Positions 1 through 18,600 of a stretch of DNA of 64,000 nt are shown piece after piece (the first letter of the stretch is position 1; every line of letters starts with the position of its first letter). A model generated the notes under the pieces. It was not told the DNA's origin, ran no database searches, and saw only the letters and a list, made by a program, of their open reading frames with translations. The position numbers were made by a program, and so were the translations under genes. This DNA comes from Streptomyces sp. LBL (GTDB lineage: Bacteria > Actinomycetota > Actinomycetes > Streptomycetales > Streptomycetaceae): the NCBI RefSeq assembly GCF_029893585.1, contig NZ_JARXYX010000003.1:248001-312000 (forward strand). Reading direction: 5' to 3'.

Positions 1-2057
1 GCTCGCTGATGGTGCGGCCGGTGGCGCCGGGCCGGATCGAGAGCGCCCGCGGCGGGCAGCGCCGTTCTCTGTTCCGGATCACCGACGAGCGCATCGCCCT
101 GCCGGCGGGCGCCACACCCGCGGCGGACGGCTGGGCCGTGCTCGGGGACGGCCTCGGCCTGCGGGCCGCCGCGGAGGCGTCCGGCATCCGGTACGACGGG
201 TACGACGGCCTGGACACCCTGGCCGACGCCGTCGCCGCCGGGGCCGCACCACCCACGGTGGTTCTGGTGCCCTGCCCGGACGACGGCCCGCGGCAGGGAC
301 CGGGAACGGCAGGCTGGGAGACAGCGGATCCGGATGATGCGGCGGACCTGGCCGACGCGGCCCGGACCGCCGTGCACCGCGCGCTCGCACTGGCCCAGAA
401 GTGGCTGTCCGACGAGCGGTTCGCCGCGTCCCGGCTGGTCTTCGTCACCCGGGGTGCCGTACCGGCCGACGACGACATGCCGCACGACCTCCGGCACGCC
501 GCGCTGTGGGGCCTGATCCGGTCGGCGCAGTCCGAGCACCCTGGCCGCTTCGGCCTGCTGGACGTCGACACCCTGGACAGCACGGGGGACGGTGAGAACG
601 GCAGCGCGACGTCGGCGGCGGTACTGCCGGCCGCGCTGTCCTGCGGGGAGCCCCAGCTGACCGTCCGCCGGGGCGTGGTGCGCGCGCCACGGCTCACCCG
701 GGTCACGGCGGGTGTCGCCCGTCCCGCCACCGAGTTCCGGTTCGCGCCCGGCGGTACGGTGCTGATCACCGGTGGGACCGGCGGCCTCGGCGCGCTGGTC
801 GCCCGCCACCTGGTGACGGCGCACGGCGTGACGGACCTGCTGCTCACCAGCCGCGGCGGCGCCGCCGCGGCAGGCGCCGCCGAGCTGACCGCGGACCTCG
901 CCGCGCAGGGCGCCCGGGTGAGGGTGGCGGCCTGCGACGTCGCCGACCGGGAGAAGCTGGCCGGGCTTCTCGCCCAGATCCCCGCGGACCGGCCGCTGAC
1001 TGCGGTGTTCCACGCCGCCGGCGTGCTGGACGACAGCGTGCTCACCTCGTTGACCCCGGACCGGGTCGACGAGGTGCTGCGGCCCAAGATCGAGGGCGCG
1101 CTGCACCTGCACCAGCTCACCCGGGACGCCGGCCTGTCGGCTTTCGTGCTGTTCTCCTCGGCCGCCGGTGTGCTGGGCACCGCCGGACAGAGCGGCTACG
1201 CCGCGGCCAACACGTTCTTGGACGCACTCGCGCACCGCCGACGGGCCGACGGCCTGCCGGGGACGTCGCTGGCATGGGGGATGTGGGAGCAGCGCAGTGG
1301 TCTCACCGGCGGACTGTCCGACACGGATCTGCGGCGGATGGTCCGGTCCGGGGTCGGACAGCTGCCGACCCAGGAGGGCCTGGAGCTGCTGGACGTGGCG
1401 CTCGGCGCCCCGGACGCCGTGCTGGTGCCGATGCGTCTGGACCCGGCTCCCCTGCTCTCCGAAGGCGAACCTGAGCTGGTGCCCGCGGTGCTGCGCGCCC
1501 TGGTCCGGGTGACGCGGCGGAGTGGCGGAGCGGGCCAGGACTCCAGCGGCCACTTCGCCGACCGTGTGGCCGCCCTCCCCGCGGAGGAGCGGGACCGGGC
1601 GTTCCTGCAGCTGGTGCGGCAGAAGGCCGCCGCGGTCCTGGGACTCCCCTCACCGGAGGCAGTCCAGGGCACCCGGGGCTTCCTCCAGATGGGGTTCGAC
1701 TCGCTGACCGCGATCGAGCTGCGTACCCGGCTCAGTTCGGCCACCGGGTTGCGCTTGCCGGCGACGCTGGTCTTCGACCACAACACCCCCGAGCGGACCG
1801 CCCGGCACCTGCGTGAGCTGCTCTTCCCGGAGACCCGGGAACTGACCGAGGCGGAAGCCGAGGAACAGGAGTTCCGGGCGGCCCTGGCGGCGATCCCGAT
1901 GGCCCGGTTCCGGCAGGCCGGCCTGCTGGCGACGGTGTTGGGGCTGGCCAGGGCGGACGGGGAGGCAAAGGCACCAGCCGACGACACGGGCCGGGGGATC
2001 GACGACATGGATGTCGCCGCCCTCGTCCGGACGGCCTTCGGCGGAGAGAAGTCCTGA
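1..2057 (+). CDS. Type I polyketide synthase, C-terminal part (end of DH, KR, ACP)
   Basis: The 5' end lies outside the window; the frame is already open at base 3. The first visible residues ([12 protein letters not shown]) look like the DH-to-KR linker, so the complete module probably had a dehydratase. A ketoreductase follows: a structural half, then the NADPH motif GGTGGLG coded from about base 771, a B-type LDD motif in HAAGVLDD, and the catalytic Tyr in GQSGYAAAN. The ACP has GFDSLTAIE, with the phosphopantetheine Ser codon at 1701. The last 70 or so residues are acidic and helical, as in C-terminal docking domains that dock onto the next PKS protein. A B-type KR with a DH normally yields an E double bond. 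The next PKS gene starts 29 bases downstream, so this is one operon. The AT type and the number of earlier modules cannot be seen. Confidence 0.93.
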   Translation, partial: SLMVRPVAPGRIESARGGQRRSLFRITDERIALPAGATPAADGWAVLGDGLGLRAAAEASGIRYDGYDGLDTLADAVAAGAAPPTVVLVPCPDDGPRQGPGTAGWETADPDDAADLADAARTAVHRALALAQKWLSDERFAASRLVFVTRGAVPADDDMPHDLRHAALWGLIRSAQSEHPGRFGLLDVDTLDSTGDGENGSATSAAVLPAALSCGEPQLTVRRGVVRAPRLTRVTAGVARPATEFRFAPGGTVLITGGTGGLGALVARHLVTAHGVTDLLLTSRGGAAAAGAAELTADLAAQGARVRVAACDVADREKLAGLLAQIPADRPLTAVFHAAGVLDDSVLTSLTPDRVDEVLRPKIEGALHLHQLTRDAGLSAFVLFSSAAGVLGTAGQSGYAAANTFLDALAHRRRADGLPGTSLAWGMWEQRSGLTGGLSDTDLRRMVRSGVGQLPTQEGLELLDVALGAPDAVLVPMRLDPAPLLSEGEPELVPAVLRALVRVTRRSGGAGQDSSGHFADRVAALPAEERDRAFLQLVRQKAAAVLGLPSPEAVQGTRGFLQMGFDSLTAIELRTRLSSATGLRLPATLVFDHNTPERTARHLRELLFPETRELTEAEAEEQEFRAALAAIPMARFRQAGLLATVLGLARADGEAKAPADDTGRGIDDMDVAALVRTAFGGEKS

Positions 2058-2086
2058 CCGATGCGGAACGGAGAGGGAGCAGGATC

Positions 2087-6864
<4,778 letters not shown>

Positions 6865-6868
<4 letters not shown>

Positions 6869-9800
6869 CCAGCCCTGCTGAGCCCAAACTGCGCCAGTAC
6901 CTGAAACTCGTCACCTCCGAACTGCGGCAGACCCGGACCCGCCTCGACGCCGTCGAGCAGCGGGACCACGAACCCGTCGCGATCGTCGGCATGGGGTGCC
7001 GTTTTCCCGGGCAGGTCGCGTCCCCGGAGGACCTGTGGCGCCTGGTCGCCGACGGGGTCGACGCGGTCGGCGACCTGCCCGGGGGCCGCGGTTGGGACGA
7101 GGCGGACCTCTACGACCCGGAGCCGGGCCGCCCCGGTAAGAGCTATGTGCGCGCCGGAGCCTTCCTCGACGACGCGTCGGGGTTCGACGCCGAGTTCTTC
7201 GGGATCAACCCGCGCGAGGCCCTGGCGATGGACCCGCAGCAGCGGCTGTGGCTGGAGGTCACCTGGGAGGCTCTGGAGCGGGCCGGCATCGATCCGGCGT
7301 CCCTGCGCGGCAGCCGGTCCGGGGTCTTCGTCGGACTGACGCACCAGGGGTACGCGTTCCCCGCGCGGGTGAGCCCGGGCGACGAGGTGGCCGGGTACCG
7401 GATCACCGGGAGCACCGCGGCGGTGGCGGCCGGACGGACCTCCTACGTCCTCGGTCTGACCGGCCCCGCGGTGACCGTGGACACCGCCTGTTCCTCCTCC
7501 CTGGTCGCCCTGCACCAGGCGGTCAACTCGCTCCGTTCCGGCGAGAGTTCGCTCGCACTGGCGGGCGGGGTGACCGTGATGGCGACGCCCAACGCCTTCG
7601 TGGAGTTCAGCCGGCAGCGCGGCCTGGCGGCGGACGGCCGGTGCAAGCCCTTCGCCGCGGCGGCCGACGGCACCGGCTGGGGCGAGGGCGCGGGCGTCCT
7701 GGTGCTGGAGCGGCTGGCGGACGCGCGGCGCGCGGAGCATCCGGTGCTGGCCGTGATCCGCGGTTCCGCGGTCAACCACGGCGGTGCCGGCAACGGCCTG
7801 ACCGCGCCCAACGGTCCGTCGCAGGAGCGGCTGATCGAGTCGGCGCTGGCCGCCGCCCGGCTGTCGCCCAGCGAAGTCGACGCGGTCGAGGCACACGGCA
7901 CCGGGACCACGTTGGGCGACCCGATCGAGGCCCGCGCGCTGTTGGCGGCATATGGTCGGGACCGGCCCGCGGACCACCCTCTCTGGCTGGGCTCGGTGAA
8001 GTCCAACATCGCGCACACCCAGGCGGCCTCCGGAGTGGCCGGGGTGATCAAGATGGTGATGGCGATGCGGCACGGCGTGCTGCCGCGCTCCCTGCACGTC
8101 GACGAACCGACCCCGCACGTGGACTGGACGGCCGGCGCGGTGCGACTGCTCACCGAGGAGCGCGCATGGCCCGACGAAGGCCGCCCGCGCCGCGCGGGCG
8201 TCTCCTCCTTCGGCGTGAGCGGCACCAACGCCCACGTCATCCTGGAGCAGGCTCCCGACACGGCGGACGTGCCACCCACCGACGGTGCCGGTACCACAGG
8301 CGAGTGGCCTGCCGCAGACGGCACGGGCGGCACAGACGGCGACAGTCCGGGCACCGCCAGGGCCGTGCCCGCGACGCCGGTGTCCGCGACGCCGTGGGTG
8401 GTGTCCGCCGGCAGCGCGCAGGCGCTGCGGGACCAGGCGGCGCGGCTGGCCGCCTACGCCGGCGCCCACCCGGAGGCGACCGCAGCGGACATCGGCCACT
8501 CCCTTGTCACGACCCGGTCCGCCCTCCCGTTCCGGGCTGTCGCGGTCGGCTCCGGGCGGACCCGCCTGGTGGAGGCGCTGGAGGCACTGTCCCGGGGTGA
8601 GGAGTCACCGGCGGTCGTCACGGCCGGGGCGGGGTCCGGCGCGGTGGAGGCGGACACTGCCGCCCGGCGCCGGATCGTGTTCGTCTTCCCGGGCCAGGGC
8701 GCGCAGTTCGCCGGCATGGCCACTGGTCTGCTGGACACCTCCCCGCTCTTCCGGGAGACCATGGAGGAGTGCGAGGCGGCGCTCGCGCCGTACGTGGACT
8801 GGTCGCTGCTGGACGTGCTGCGCGGGACCGACGCGAGCTGGCTGGAGCGGGTGGATGTGGTCCAGCCCGCGCTCTTCGCGGTGATGGTGTCGCTGGCCGC
8901 GCTGTGGCGCTCGGTGGGCGTCAGCCCGGACGTGGTGGTGGGCCACTCCCAGGGCGAGATCGCCGCAGCCTGCGTAGCGGGTGCCCTCTCGCTGCACGAC
9001 GCGGCCCGGGTGGTGGCCGTCCGCAGCCGGGCGCTGCGCGCGCTGGCCGGCGGGGGCGGCATGGTCACGGTCGCGCTGGGCGAGACCGAGGCCGCCGCCC
9101 TGGTCGCACCCTGGGGTGCGAGGCTCTCGGTGGCTGCGGTCAACAGCCCCTTCTCGGTCGTGGTGTCCGGTGACGTGGCCGCGCTGGCCGAGCTGACCGA
9201 CCTGTGCGTCGCGGAAGGGGTGCGGACACGCCGGATCCCGGTGGACTACGCTTCGCACTCCGCGCAGGTCGAGGAGGTACGCGACGAACTGCTCGGCGCG
9301 CTCAGCGGGATCACGACGGACTCCCCGCGCACGGCGTTCCTCTCCACTGTCACCGGGACCCTGCTGGACGCCGGTGAACACCGGTCCGAGTACTGGTACC
9401 TCAACCTCCGTCGGCCTGTCCGGCTCGCCGAGGTCACCCGGGAACTGGCCGACGGCGGCTACGACGTCTTCCTGGAGATCAGCCCCCATCCGGTGCTGAC
9501 GGTGCCGGTTCAGGAGACCGTGGAGGACGCCGGGGCCGACGGTGTCCTGGTCACCGGGTCGCTGCGCCGTGACGACAGCGGCATGGAGGGATTCCTGCGG
9601 GCGGCGGGCCGGCTGTACACCCGCGGTGTCCGCCTGGACTGGGAGCGGCTGTTCGCGGGCCGGGGCGCCCGCCGACTGGACCTCCCGACGTACGCCTTCC
9701 AGCGTCGCGGCTACTGGCTGGTGGACGGCGAAGCGGATTTGGACGTCGCGGCCACCGGACTCGCGCCGGGCAACCATCCCCTGGTCAGGGCGGTCGTCGC

Positions 9801-12618
9801 CACGGCAACCGGAAACGGTCTGGTGCTGAGCGGGCGGCTGTCGGTCCGCGCTCAGCCGTGGCTCGCCGACCACACCGTGCACGACACGATGCTGTTCCCT
9901 GGCACCGCCTTCCTCGAACTCGCCTCGCACGCCGGCCGGCTGCTGGGCGCGGAGCGGGTACGGGAGCTGACCGTGCAGGCGCCACTGGCTCTGTCCGCGG
10001 AGGGCGAGACGACCTTCCAGGTGGTGGCAGAGAGCCAGGACGACGGCTGGGCCGTCAGCGTGCACTCCCGGACCGGGGACGACGAGCCCTGGATCCGGCA
10101 CGCGACCGGTGTGCTCGACGACGAGCCGGCTGTGGCTGTGCCGGAGGGCGGAACCTGGCCGCCCGATGGCGCGGTCGCGGTCGACCTTGGCGACCACTAC
10201 ACCCGGCTGGCCGGCCAGGGCTACGCGTACGGGCCGGCCTTCCAGGGGCTCCGGGCGGCCTGGCGGCTCGGGGACACGGTCCTCGCCGAGGTACGGCTGG
10301 ACGACGAACTGCTCGCCGGCTCCGCATCGTTCGGTCTGCACCCCGCTCTGCTGGACGCGGCCGCGCAGAGTGTCGCGCTGACCGGCCCAGAGGACGGCGC
10401 CGAACCGGCGGACCGGCCCGCGGCCCGGCTGCCGTTCTCCTGGAACAACGTCTCACTGCACGCGACCGGGGCGTCGGCGGTGCGCGTCCGGCTGTCGCCC
10501 GCCGGAGCGGGCGCAGTGTCACTCACGCTCACCGACCCGTCCGGGCATCCAGTGGCTTCGGTGGGCTCCCTGGCCCTTCGTCCGGTCGACCCCGCGCAGT
10601 TCTCCGCCACCCGCACGGCAGGCGAGGGACTGTTGCGGCTGGCGTGGACGGCCGCGCCCGCGGGGCGGCCAGCACCGCACGGTGGGTACGCCCTGCTGGG
10701 ACCGGTCCCCGGTCTCGACGGGCCCGACGACATCCGCGGAGACGGCGGGACGGACCGGCACGGCACAGCCGACCGGCGGAACGGGACACCCCGGTACGAC
10801 GACCTCGCCGCTCTGAGCGACCAGGTCCGTTCCGGCGGCCCGGTGCCGCACGCGGTGGTGGTGTCCTGCACCCCAGCCGCCATCGCCGCCGCGTACTCCG
10901 CCGCCCCCTCCGGCTCCGTCGCCGACGCCCCCTCCGTCCGTACGACGCTGAAGCACTCTCTGGGCCTGCTCCAGGCGTATCTCGCCGACGAGCGGCTCGG
11001 CGCGTCCAGGCTCGTGCTGCTGACCCACGGCGCGGTGGCGGCACGGCCGGGCGACGTCCCGGACGACACGCAGGCAGCTGTCTGGGGCCTGGTCCGGACC
11101 GCCCAGACCGAGCACCCCGGCCGGTTCGTCCTGGTCGACACCGACACCGGTCGGCTCTCCCCCGAGCAGCTGGTCGCGACGCTGGCCACCGGGGAGCCGC
11201 AAACCGCGGTGCGCGCCGACACGGTCCTGCACCCCGGCCTCACACGCACCGACAAGCCGGCGGAGCCGGAAGGGGCGCGGGACCGGCGGCCGTTCGCCGA
11301 CGGCACCGTGCTGATCACCGGCGGCACCGGCATGCTCGGCACCCTCATCGCCCGGCATCTGGTCACCGCCCACGGAGCCCGGCGCCTGCTGCTGCTGAGC
11401 CGTCAGGGCCCGGCCGCCGCGGGCGCCGCCGAGCTGGTGCCGGAGCTGTCCGCACTCGGTGCCGACGTGGAGGTGGCCGCCTGCGACGTCGGTGACCGCA
11501 ACGCCCTGGCCACGCAGTTGGCGCGGATCCCCGCGGACGCCCCGCTGACCGCGGTGGTGCACACTGCCGGTGTACTGGACGACGCGGTGCTGACCTCGGT
11601 CACCTCCGACCGGTTGGAGCGGGTGCTGCGCCCAAAGACGGACGCGGCACAGCACCTCGACACCCTGACCCGGCACCTGGACCTCTCCGCGTTCGTGCTG
11701 TTCTCCTCGGCGTCCGGGCTGCTCGGCACGGCCGGGCAGGGCGCCTACGCCGCGGCGAACGCGGCCCTGGACGCGCTGGCGGAGCGCCGCCGGGCGAGCG
11801 GCCTGCCCGCGCTCTCGCTGGCTTGGGGCTTCTGGGAACGGCAGAGCGCGATGACCGGTCATCTGAGCGAGGCGGACCTCGCGCGGATCGCCCGGTCCGG
11901 GATGCGGCCACTCACGTCGGAGGAGGGCCTGGCGCTCTTCGACGCGGCACTGGCGGACGGGACGGCGGTCCTCGCGCCCATGCGGGTCAGCACCGCGGCC
12001 CTTCGCGCCCAGGCCGCCTCAGGCGTCGTACCGCCGCTGCTGCGGGCGCTGGCCGGCCCCGGTGCGCGCCCGACAGCCCTGACAGGGCCGCAGGGCGACG
12101 CCGCAGTGTCCGTGCTCGACGGTCTGGACGGTCTCTCCGGCCACGAGCGCGAACGGGTCCTGCTGAATCTGGTGTGCGGCACGGCGGCGGCGGTGCTGGG
12201 ACACCGGTCGGCGGACGACGTCCCGGAGACCCGCGGCTTCCTGGAGATGGGCTTCGACTCGCTGACCGCGGTGGAACTGCGCAACCGGCTCGCCGCCGCC
12301 TGCGGGCTGCGGCTGCCGACCACCCTCGTCTTCGACCACCCCACCCCGCGTGCCGTCGCCAGCCGGCTGGAGACGCTGCTCGGCGGAGACGAGGAGCGCG
12401 CCGAGGAGGCCGTCACCGCCGCACTCGACCGGCTCACCGGCCGGCTGCGCGGCACAGACCTGCGGGACGAGGTACGTGACCAGGCGGTGACCCGGCTGAC
12501 GGAACTGCTGGCCGAACTGACCGGCGGGTCGGGGCCCGCCCCGGACCCGGGCCTGGACAGCGCGACCGACGACGAGCTCTTCGACCTCGTCGACAACCGC
12601 TTCCTTCATGCGAAGTGA
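6865..12618 (+). CDS. Type I PKS, single module KS-AT-DH-KR-ACP (methylmalonyl-specific)
   Basis: 1917 residues from the ATG that overlaps the upstream stop. The start fits because [16 protein letters not shown] begins a typical N-terminal docking helix; the open frame extends upstream but only inside the previous gene. KS Cys209 lies in VDTACSSS. The AT has GHSQGE (Ser695) and YASH starting at Y795, the methylmalonyl signature. The DH has its His at H1003 in [10 protein letters not shown] and its Asp at D1164 in DAAAQ. The usual Gly of HxxxGxxxxP is Asp here, which is unusual, but both catalytic residues remain. The KR has GGTGMLG from G1486 and LDD (B-type). The ACP Ser is S1799. A docking region ends the protein. 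Predicted output is an E trisubstituted alkene bearing a methyl branch. Confidence 0.96.
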
Positions 12619-12654
12619 ACCCGTCGGGCCGATCGTGCGGAAGGAGCGGAACCC

Positions 12655-15600
12655 ATGACGAACGAGACCATGCTCCGTGAGTACCTCAAGCGGGCGATTT
12701 CGGAGGGGCAGCAGACGCGACTGCGCCTGGAGGAGACGGAGGCGAAGGCCAGGGAACCGATCGCCGTGGTCGGCATGGCCTGCCGGTACCCCGGCGGTTC
12801 GGACAGCCCGGAAAAACTGTGGCGGCTGGTCAGCGACGGCCGCGACCCCCTGTCCGCGCTGCCGGCCGACCGGGGCTGGGACATCGGCCGGCTGCTGGGC
12901 ACCGGCACCGACCGGCCGGGCACATCACACTCCGGGGTGGGCGGGTTCCTTGACGACTGCGCCGGTTTCGACCCCGAGTTCTTCGGGATCAGCCCGCGCG
13001 AGGCACTCGCGATGGACCCGCAGCAGCGGCTGCTGCTGGAGCTGGCCTGGGAGGGTTTCGAGCGGGCACACCTCGACCCCGGCGCACTGCGCGGCAGCCG
13101 TACCGGCGTGTTCGTCGGAGTGATGTACAGCGACTACGGCGGGCGGCTGCGGGAGGCGCCGGCGGAGCTGGAGGGCTACCTCGGCAACGGCAGCGCGGGC
13201 AGCGTGGCGTCCGGGAGGCTGTCCTACACCTTCGGCCTCGAAGGACCCGCGTTGACCGTGGACACCGCCTGCTCGTCATCGCTGGTCGCGCTCCACCTGG
13301 CGGCCAACTCGCTGCGCTCGGGCGAGTGTTCGCTGGCTCTGGCGGGCGGGGTGACGGTGATGTCGACGCCCGGGGTGTTCGTGGAGTTCAGTCGGCAGGG
13401 CGGTCTGGCCGCGGACGGCCGGTGCAAGTCGTTCGCCGCGGCGGCCGACGGCACCGGCTGGGGCGAGGGTGCCGGGATGCTGGTCCTGGAGCGGCTCTCG
13501 GATGCACAGCGCGAAGGTCACCCGGTGCTTGCGGTGATCCGCAGCTCCGCGGTCAACCAGGACGGTGCCAGCAGCGGGTTGACCGCGCCGAACGGACCCT
13601 CGCAGCAGCGGGTGATCCGCGAGGCGCTGACCCGGGCCCGGTTGGCGCCGTCCGACGTGGACGCCGTCGAGGCACACGGCACCGGGACCCGGCTCGGCGA
13701 CCCGATCGAGGCACAGGCCCTCCTCGCGACGTACGGCCGGGACCGGCCCGCGGACCACCCGCTCTGGCTGGGATCGGTGAAGTCGAACATCGCGCACACC
13801 CAGGCCGCCGCTGGGGTCGCCGGGGTGATCAAGATGGTGATGGCGATGCGGCACGGCGTGCTGCCGCGCTCCCTGCACGTCGACGAACCGACCCCGCACG
13901 TGGACTGGACGGCCGGCGCCGTCCGGCTGCTCACCGAGAACCGGAGCTGGCCCGATCTCGGCCGGCCACGCCGCGCCGGCGTCTCGTCGTTCGGCGTGAG
14001 CGGCACCAACGCCCACGTCATCCTGGAGGAGGCGCCGCCCGCCGCCGAGCGGCGTCCCGCCGACGCCGCAGAGGTCCTCGACACGGGCGCCGTGACACCG
14101 TGGACGCTCTCCGCCCGGAGCGCCGAGGCGCTGCGAGCTCGCGCCCGCGACCTGCTGACGCACCTCGACGAGCGGACCGAGGTCCCACTCGCCGACACCG
14201 CCCGCTCGCTGAGCCGGCGCCCCTCGCTCGGACACCGCGCGGTGGCGGTGGCCCGGGACAGGACCACGCTGCGCCGGACCCTGGCCGCACTGGCCGACGG
14301 GGCCACCGCGCCCGGTCTGGTGCGAGGCGTGGCCGGCCGGCCGAAGCTGGCCTTCGTCTTCACCGGCCAGGGCAGTCAGCGCCAGGAGATGGGACAGGCT
14401 CTCTACGCGGCGTTCCCGGCGTTCGCCGACGCCCTGGACACCGTCGCCGAGCAGCTGGACGCACGTCTTGATCGGCCGCTGAAGGAACTCATGCTGGGCG
14501 GCAGCGGGCCGGACGGGCTGCTGGACCGGACCGGGTACGCCCAGCCGGCGTTGTTCGCTTTCGAGGTGGCGCTGTTCCGGTTGCTGGAGCGATGGGGTGT
14601 GCGGCCAGACTTCGTCGCCGGCCACTCGATCGGCGAGCTGGCCGCTGTCCACGTCGCCGGCGTCCTGTCGCTGTCGGACGCGGCGCTGCTGGTGACCGAG
14701 CGCGGCCGGCTGATGCAGCAACTGCCCCCTCGCGGTGCGATGGTGGCGGTGCAGGCGAGCGAGGACGAAGTGCTGCCGCTCCTTGCGGACCTGGACGGCC
14801 GGGCCGCCCTCGCTGCGGTCAACGGTCCGTCGGCGGTGGTGGTCAGCGGTGACGAGGAGGAGGTCCTCCTGGTCGCCGCCGAGCTGGCGGGGCGGGGGCG
14901 CAAGACCCGGCGGCTGCGCGTGAGCCACGCGTTCCACTCCCCTCATATCGACGGGATGCTGGAGGAGTTCCGCAAGGTCGCCGCCGGGATGGATTTCCGG
15001 GCGCCACGCATCCCGGTGGTGTCCACCCTGTCCGGACAGGAGGTCACGGCACAGGAGTTGCGCTCCCCTGACTACTGGACGCGGCAGGCGCGGCACGCGG
15101 TGCGGTTCCTCGACGCCGTCCGCACCCTCGGGGCCCGCGGCGTCGACACGTTCCTGGAGGTGGGACCGGACGCGGCGCTCGCCCCGATGGTGGACGGCTA
15201 CCTCTCCGAGAACGACGGCGGGACCGTGACCGCGACGATCCGGGCGGGACGGCCGGAGGAGGAGACGCTCGTCACGGCCGTGTCCCGGCTGTACGTGCGG
15301 GGTGTGCCGGTGGACTGGGCGGCGTGTCTGCCGGACGCCGGACCACACCTGGTCGACCTGCCCACCTATCCCTTCCAGCGCCGCCGGTTCTGGCTCGATC
15401 CGACCGCCGAGGAACGGGCGGGACAGCCGCACCTGGCCGGCCAGCGGGCCGTGGCACACCCGGTACTGGGCACCGCCGCGGAGCTGCCGACGGGCGAAGG
15501 AACCCTGTTCACCGGCCGACTGTCGACGGCGGCGCTGCCCTGGCTGGCCGACCACACGGTGCTCGGCGCCCCCGTGCTGCCGGGCGCGGCGCTGGTGGAG

Positions 15601-18600
15601 CTGGCGCTGACGGCGGGCCGCGAGACAGACCGGCCCGACATCGAGGAACTCACCCTGGAGGCGCCGCTGGTGTTGCCAGGAGACGGTGCCGTGCAGGTCG
15701 GGGTGGTGGTGGGCGTCCCGGACGACGCCGGGCGCCGGCCGGTGAGCATTCACTCGCGGCCGGAGGACGTGTCCGCGACGGCACCCTGGACCCGGCATGC
15801 CGCCGGGCTGCTCACAGCCGCCGGCGGCGAGCAGCCGGAGGCACCGGTGGCGTGGCCGCCCGCGGGCGCGGTCGACGTCCCGGTGGCCGGTCTCTACGAA
15901 GCCCTCGGCGCCGCGGGCCTGGGCTACGGGCCGGTGTTCCAAGGCGTGCGGAGGGCCTGGCGGCACGGCGCTGAGGTGTTCGCCGAGGTGTCCTTGCCCG
16001 AGGAGCACATCGGCGGGCCCGTCCGGTTCGGGCTGCATCCGGCACTGCTCGACGCGGCGCTGCACGGCGCCGCTGCCGGTGCCGGTACCGGTGGGCCGAC
16101 GGAGAGCGGGGACGGGGCGGTCGTACCGTTCTCCTGGAGCGCCGTGACGCTGCGTGCCACCGGGGCGCGGGCCCTGCGGGTCCGGCTCGCCCCGGCCGGC
16201 CCCGGCAGTCTGACCCTGACCACCTGGGACCCGGACGGCCGCCCGGTCGTCACCGTCGGTGACCTGGCACTGCGGCCCCTCTCCCGCGAGCAGATCCGGG
16301 CGGCGCAACGGGCCCGGCAGGACGCCGTCCTCCGTGTCGACTGGACGGAAATCACCGCCCGCGGGACGGCACCGGTCCGACACTGCGCGCTGGTCGGCCC
16401 GATCCCCACCGGCCTCGCCACGGCTCTGACGTCCCAGGGCCACCGAGTGAGCCACCACCCGGACCCGGTGGAGGCCCTTCTGGCGGGCCCGCTCACCGTC
16501 GCCGCAGAAACCGGAGCCGCCAGGGAGAACGGGGCCGACGGCAACCCGGCTGCCGGCGCCCCGGCCGACGGGTCGGTGCCGGACGTGGTCGCCGTCCTCG
16601 TGGGCCCGCACCGCGGGACCGTCGTGGAGGCGGGTCACCAGGCCGTGCACGCCGCGCTGGGTGCGATGCGGCGGTGGCTCGGTGAGCCCCGGGCCGTGGG
16701 GGCACGGCTGGTGTTCGTGACCGTAGGGGCGGTGGCCGCACAGCCGGCGGACGACGTGCCGAGGCCGGCTCACGCCGCTGTGTGGGGCCTGGTCCGATCC
16801 GCGCAGACGGAGCATCCGGACCGGTTCGCGCTCATCGATCTGGACGGCCTTGACGCCTCCGCAGACGTCCTGGCTGCCGCGCTCGCCACCGGCGAACCGC
16901 AGTTGGCGGTCCGCGCCGGTCGGCTCTTCGTGCCCCGGCTCACCCGGATGCCGGCCCTCCGCACGGATCCGGAGCCCGCGTTCGAACCGCGGGGAACCGT
17001 GCTGATCACCGGCGGCACCGGGGGCCTCGGGCGGCAGGTCGCCCGCCGGTTGGCGGAGCGGCACGGCGCCCGCCGTCTGCTGCTGGTGAGCCGCCGCGGC
17101 CCAGCCGCCGAAGGCAGCGCCGAACTGGTCGCGGAGTTGCGCGAGCTGGGCGCGGAGGCCACCGTGGCCGCCTGTGACGTGGGCGACCGGCAGGCGCTGG
17201 CGAAACTCCTCGCCGGCCTCCCCGCCGCGCATCCGCTGACCCTGGTCGTGCACGCGGCCGGGGTGATCGACGACGGCGTGCTGACGTCGATCACCCCGGA
17301 GCAGGTCGACAGCGTGCTGCAGGCCAAGTTGGATTCGGCCTGGCACCTGCACGAGCTGACCCAGAACGTCGGCCTCGCCGGATTCGTGCTGTTCTCCTCC
17401 GCGGCCGGGATCCTCGGCGCCGGCGGCCAGGCCAACTACGCCGCGGCCAACGCCTTCCTGGACGCGCTCGCCCGGTACCGCACGGCCCGCGGACTGCCGG
17501 CCGTATCGCTGGCTTGGGGCCCGTGGGCGGAGGGCGACGGCGGCATGACCGGCGCCCTGGGGGCGGACGGCCTGGCCCGGCTCGCCCGGAACGGGGTGCG
17601 CGCGTTCTCCGCCGAGGAAGCCCTGGACCTGTTCGACGCGGCCCGGTCCGGCGACGAGCCCGCGGTGGTCCTCCTGCAGATGGACACCGTCGCGCTCCGC
17701 GGCGCTGCGGAGCGCACGGACGTACCACCGCTGCTCGCCGGGCTGGTGCCCGCGGCAGCGCCGGCTCCCGCCCCCGTGCCGGCCCGGCACCGGCTGGCGG
17801 ACCTGCACGGCGAGGAGCGCCGCACGGAACTGCTCGGCCTGGTACTCACCCACGCCGCGAGCGTCCTGGGGCACACCGGTCCCGAGGCCCTGGACGCCTC
17901 GGGACCGTTCCTGGAGTCCGGTTTCGACTCGCTGACCGCGGTTGAGCTGCGCAACGCCCTCGGCGGGGCGACCGGCCTGCGGCTGCCCTCCACTGTGGTG
18001 TTCGACAGCCGCACCCCGGCCGGGCTCGCCGAGCGGCTCGACGACCTGCTGGACGAAGCCCCGGCCGCCGGGGCCGACGACGCGTCTCGACCGCAGGACA
18101 CGATCGACGTCCTGTACCGGGCGGCCGTCGCCCAGGGCCGGATCCACGAGGGCAACGCGTTCCTGTCGGCCGCCTCCCGGCTCCGGCCGACGTTCTCGGC
18201 CGGGGACGACACCTACCGGGAGCCGGTGCGGCTGGCGAGCGGACCCGAACGCCCCGTCCTGCTCTGCTTCCCGACGGTCGGGGCCTCGTCGAGCCCGCTC
18301 CAGTACGCCCACTTCGGCACGGCGCTCACGGGTGTCCGCGGAGTGTCGGCGCTCCAGGTGCCGGGCTTCATCGAAGGCGAGCCGCTGCCCGCCGACTTCG
18401 ACGCCATGGTGGAGTCGCAGGCCCGAACGGTGCTGCGGCACGCGGCCGGAGAACCGTACGTCCTGGTCGGCTACTCCTCCGGGGGCTGGCTGGCCAACGC
18501 GGTAGCGGTCCACCTGGAGCGGACGGGCCACCACCCTGCCGGCGTCGTACTGCTGGACACGTACTTCGCTGACAGCCGGCTCCCGCTGATCCAGCCGGCG

